A stretch of 54,718 nucleotides of DNA. Source: Entamoeba invadens IP1. Lineage: Eukaryota > Evosea > Mastigamoebida > Endamoebidae. Each line of letters begins with the position of its first letter. The first letter of the stretch is position 1. Positions 51,882-54,718 of this stretch are shown in pieces. The notes below the pieces were generated by a model. That model saw nothing but the letters and a program-made list of their open reading frames with translations, was not told the origin of the DNA and did not search any database. The stretch spans positions 127,822 through 182,539 of the forward strand of contig NW_004440274.1 of the NCBI RefSeq assembly GCF_000330505.1, read 5' to 3'. Made by a program: the position numbers and the translations under genes.

Positions 51882-52091
51882 CGTTTTCTCGTTTTTTCGT
51901 TTTTTCGTTTTTTCGTTTTTTCGTTTTTTCGTTTTTTCGTTTTTTCGTTTTTTCGTTTTTTCGTTTTTTCGTTTTTTCGTTTTTTCGTTTTTTCGTTTTT
52001 TCGTTTTTTCGTTTTTTCGTTTTTTCGTTTTTTCGTTTTTTCGTTTTTTCGTTTTTTCGTTTTTTCGTTTTCTCGTTTTCTCGTTTTCTCG
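51882..52091 (+). repeat. 8-bp tandem repeat, about 26 copies
   Basis: Near-perfect array of CGTTTTTT. The first unit and the last three or four read CGTTTTCT, while the interior units are uniform. Any open frame across it is a by-product of the repeat. Its uniform interior with variant edges fits replication slippage. Confidence 0.95.
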
Positions 52092-53264
52092 TTATACGTA
52101 TTTACGTTTTTGTTATATTTTGTAAATATTTATTTGATTTATATTATCTTTCATTTGTTGTATTCACAATTAAACATTAGACGTGTTAATTTGTATATCA
52201 ACTTAATCAATTTTTACTTGTATGTAGTTCACTTTTTATTGTTAATTGAATAATACCACATATTTTGTTTTCTGTTTATATATATCATTTTAAATCACAA
52301 CACATAAATTGTTCGTTTTGGTAAATACACTTTTATAAGTATATGTTATATAAGATCATCTCTAAATGTATTTAATACTTTTCAATAACTTTAAGTCTAA
52401 TTGGAATTTTGAACCATATTTGTTTAAATTTGTCACAACTCACTTTTTAATACGACACAGAGTTCATTTTTTCGTATGTATATTTTAATTTTGAATTGTA
52501 CCATGATATCAATTTTTGACATCCATACATATAAATAAAATACATACATTTTTACAATACTGTTATCAGGAATAAATATTATTTCCAGTTTTTGCTTTTT
52601 ATTGTATTTTATGATTATACAATAATCACATTTTTCATAATTTTGTTGTTTTTATTTTTAATAAACAAGTGTGTTTAAATATCATATCATTAAGTCATAA
52701 ATACTTATCTACAGTTGATAATCATAGTTTGTCGTATTTTTTTATATATTATGACAACTATCAATTTAATATATCATATAATAATATGATATTTTATTAG
52801 AATTATAGTTTATAATATAATATAATGTACAATATACATACATACATGTATGTATGTAAATATCATTTCATTTGATAATCGTAACTGTACTTTCAAACAA
52901 ACTATTGTAACAAAAAACAAACCAATTTGTGTGTAAATATCTCAATAGTCTTCGATGATAATATGATTATTGTGTTTACGTATTTCTATTTATTTTTATC
53001 GTTTTTGTGTGTGGAAGGATTCATTTTATAATTATAAAACCAAAATAATATAATATATTAAAAAATCTATTTAGTATCTATTGAATGTCGTCAACATTAA
53101 AACATTAATGTTGTGATAATAAATATTATATATTGCATTTTAATACATAATAATATAATTATAAAACATTGTAAATAAAAATTTACTTAACATTTAAATT
53201 TCATGTGTTTTCATTATTTCAATTTCCTTATAAAAATTAACTATCTTGAAAAAAACAAAACACA
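52092..53264. other. intergenic, AT-rich
   Basis: Contains a short palindromic stretch ATACATACATACATGTATGTATGTA at about 52833-52857 (CATA/TATG units). No gene seen. Confidence 0.5.
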
Positions 53265-54718
53265 ATGAGCAATCCAAACGATTTGATTTTCGATGTAAAT
53301 TCTTTTAATTATTTTAAAAAAGGATATTTATTAGCCAAATATCAAGGTGTTGAGTTTTCTTTTTGTTTGCGAGATGAATTGAGGATGCTTTTATCATCAT
53401 GTAAAAGTCATGAATCCGATGTTCATAACAAACTCAGAACGTGTTTTCAACCATTATATGGTGAAAGTTTCCCAAAAGAACTCAATGAAGAACCGGTTAT
53501 TCTAAACGAAAATGAAATTATCCAATTGTACTCTACTTTTATTGATGAACAAAATGATTCTGATGTGTGTATTTATTTTATTAAAACTCCAGATCACAAA
53601 TTACAAAAGAAAAAAAATTGTATTTTTATTTTTTAATAAACTTAAGTCAAACAAATATTGGTTGTCATTGATTGTCAAAAAAGCAACACAATATAATATA
53701 CCACCGGCACTTCCTTTGATTTTTAGAAATTCATTAAACTCGAATATTGAAAACGTATCAAGACTAAATCCTATACATATCACGAATACACTAAATATTG
53801 AAAACGAATATTCTTATGTCCAAGAAAACAGTGATGTATTATCATCAAATACATCTGAAAGTGATGACTATTCTCTTGAAGAATATTTGAGGAATCCGAA
53901 GAGACATCAGAAAATATATTAATGGATACTACACTTTCTAAAACTACACTACAACATGAAACAATCGATCAAATAAACGAACTTGTTAAAAATAAATTCA
54001 CCGAAACAATTTCATTGGATATATTAACCAAATATCCCATAAATATAGCTGAAAAAATAAAGCAATTTTGTTGGGTTAATGACACTTTTTCAGTTGATCG
54101 ATTTGTTACTTCTTTTTGGTTCGTATTTGATACTAAACAATCAAGGACTTATAAAGATAGGAATATCATTGAACATATAATGAATCATGTCACTTCATAT
54201 ATTATCAATTCCCTTGGAATTGAGGCGCATTTTTCGCAAAATCAAACTAAAATGATAAAAACTATAATTGATGTGGCGGTATCTTATATCATCAAAGATA
54301 AAAGACGAGATGTTGAATGTTTAAATATAGATTATAGAACAGCTAAAAGGCAAATGACACGCGAAAATACACATTTCCTTGAAAAATTGAATCAAATAAT
54401 GGAACATAAAGTTGATTGTGTTGCTATTGGGGTTGACTCATCTTTTAAGAAAAAAATACAAAGATGTTTATTCAATTGAAATGAGGTATTTATATAATGG
54501 TAAAATAAAAATGTGTCCATTGGTTTTAAAAACTTATGACGGTGTTACACCAGGAAAAAATGTTGCAAAATGGTTAAAAATGAGTTGGATACAGCAAATA
54601 TTCCACATATCAAAGTTGTTGGTGAAACAACCGATGGAAATGCTACCGAGATTGGAGTTGAATCTGGAGTGATCAAAGAATATAATGATTTGGTGAAAGA
54701 TATTAAAACAAACCATTT
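53265..54718 (+). pseudogene. hAT-like transposase, frameshifted, cut by window end
   Basis: Starts at ATG 53265 (MSNPNDLIFDVNSFNYF). Protein-like sequence continues through at least four frame changes. At the A8 run near 53610 it moves to a frame reading NKYWLSLIVKKATQYN and SDDYSLEEYLRNPKR. Near 53920 it moves to DTTLSKTTLQHETIDQINEL onward. At the A7 run 54450 it moves to KYKDVYSIEMRYLYNGKIKM, and at 54576 to HIKVVGETTDGNATEIGVES. The order D-S-S..K..YS.E....G......L....G followed by TTDGNAT..G.ESGV resembles the catalytic core of hAT-superfamily transposases, but I see no TIR and the 3' end is outside. Breaks cluster at A-runs, so decay and sequencing error are both possible. Confidence 0.5.

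Noticed and set aside
51785..52180. 131-codon frame of repeated Phe/Val/Ser/Arg
   Set aside because: Produced entirely by the 8-bp tandem repeat; no start context and no complexity.
1..54718. CRISPR arrays, bacterial operons, promoters and ribosome binding sites
   Set aside because: None seen. Gene families, a tRNA intron and spacer structure are eukaryotic, so bacterial signals are not expected.

Overview
The window looks like nuclear DNA of an Entamoeba species, most likely the reptile parasite E. invadens. It is very AT-rich, the recognisable genes are intronless, and the gene families are typical of the genus: Stealth-type sugar-phosphate transferases, BspA-like LRR proteins, and a fragment of a TMK-type tyrosine-kinase-like domain. 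Many cut-and-paste DNA transposons and their short derivatives are also present. The species call is inference from gene content, not a database match.

Layout. 1-13.7 kb holds no intact protein gene. It has three tRNA genes (Ser-CGA, Gly-TCC and an intron-containing Ile-TAT), a duplicated non-coding segment (about 0.17 and 7.0 kb), several decayed coding remnants including a CXXC-rich surface-protein relic, and a 1-kb inverted-repeat element. 13.7-21.2 kb carries three intact genes: a coiled-coil protein with a duplicated C-terminal unit, Stealth-family gene A, and a large LRR protein. 21.2-28.1 kb has two inverted-repeat elements and then a decayed clan GH-A (agarase-like) glycoside hydrolase gene. 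That gene is split by a 2.8-kb Mutator-like element (MULE) with a 9-bp target duplication. 28-35 kb is almost pure AT-rich spacer with element ends, a pogo-like MITE and a long inverted repeat closed over a 100-N assembly gap.

35-51.6 kb carries a secreted, probably GPI-anchored BspA-like LRR protein, a GT-A-like glycosyltransferase, an intact pogo/Tigger transposase in its own TIR element, a GT31 galactosyltransferase-like gene, Stealth-family gene B and an N-terminally truncated TMK kinase. About eight non-autonomous elements lie between these genes. 51.9 kb has an 8-bp satellite, and the window ends inside a frameshifted, hAT-like transposase.

How the genes may work together. Four type II membrane enzymes (two Stealth, one GT31, one GT-A-like) and a surface LRR protein suggest work on surface glycoconjugates. 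Stealth enzymes form sugar-phosphate diester links, so proteophosphoglycan assembly is a reasonable but unproven hypothesis. The clearest unusual signals are a 544-bp, 100% identical tract shared by the two otherwise diverged Stealth genes 32 kb apart (gene conversion), the MULE-split glycoside hydrolase, and the gapped long inverted repeat at 34 kb.
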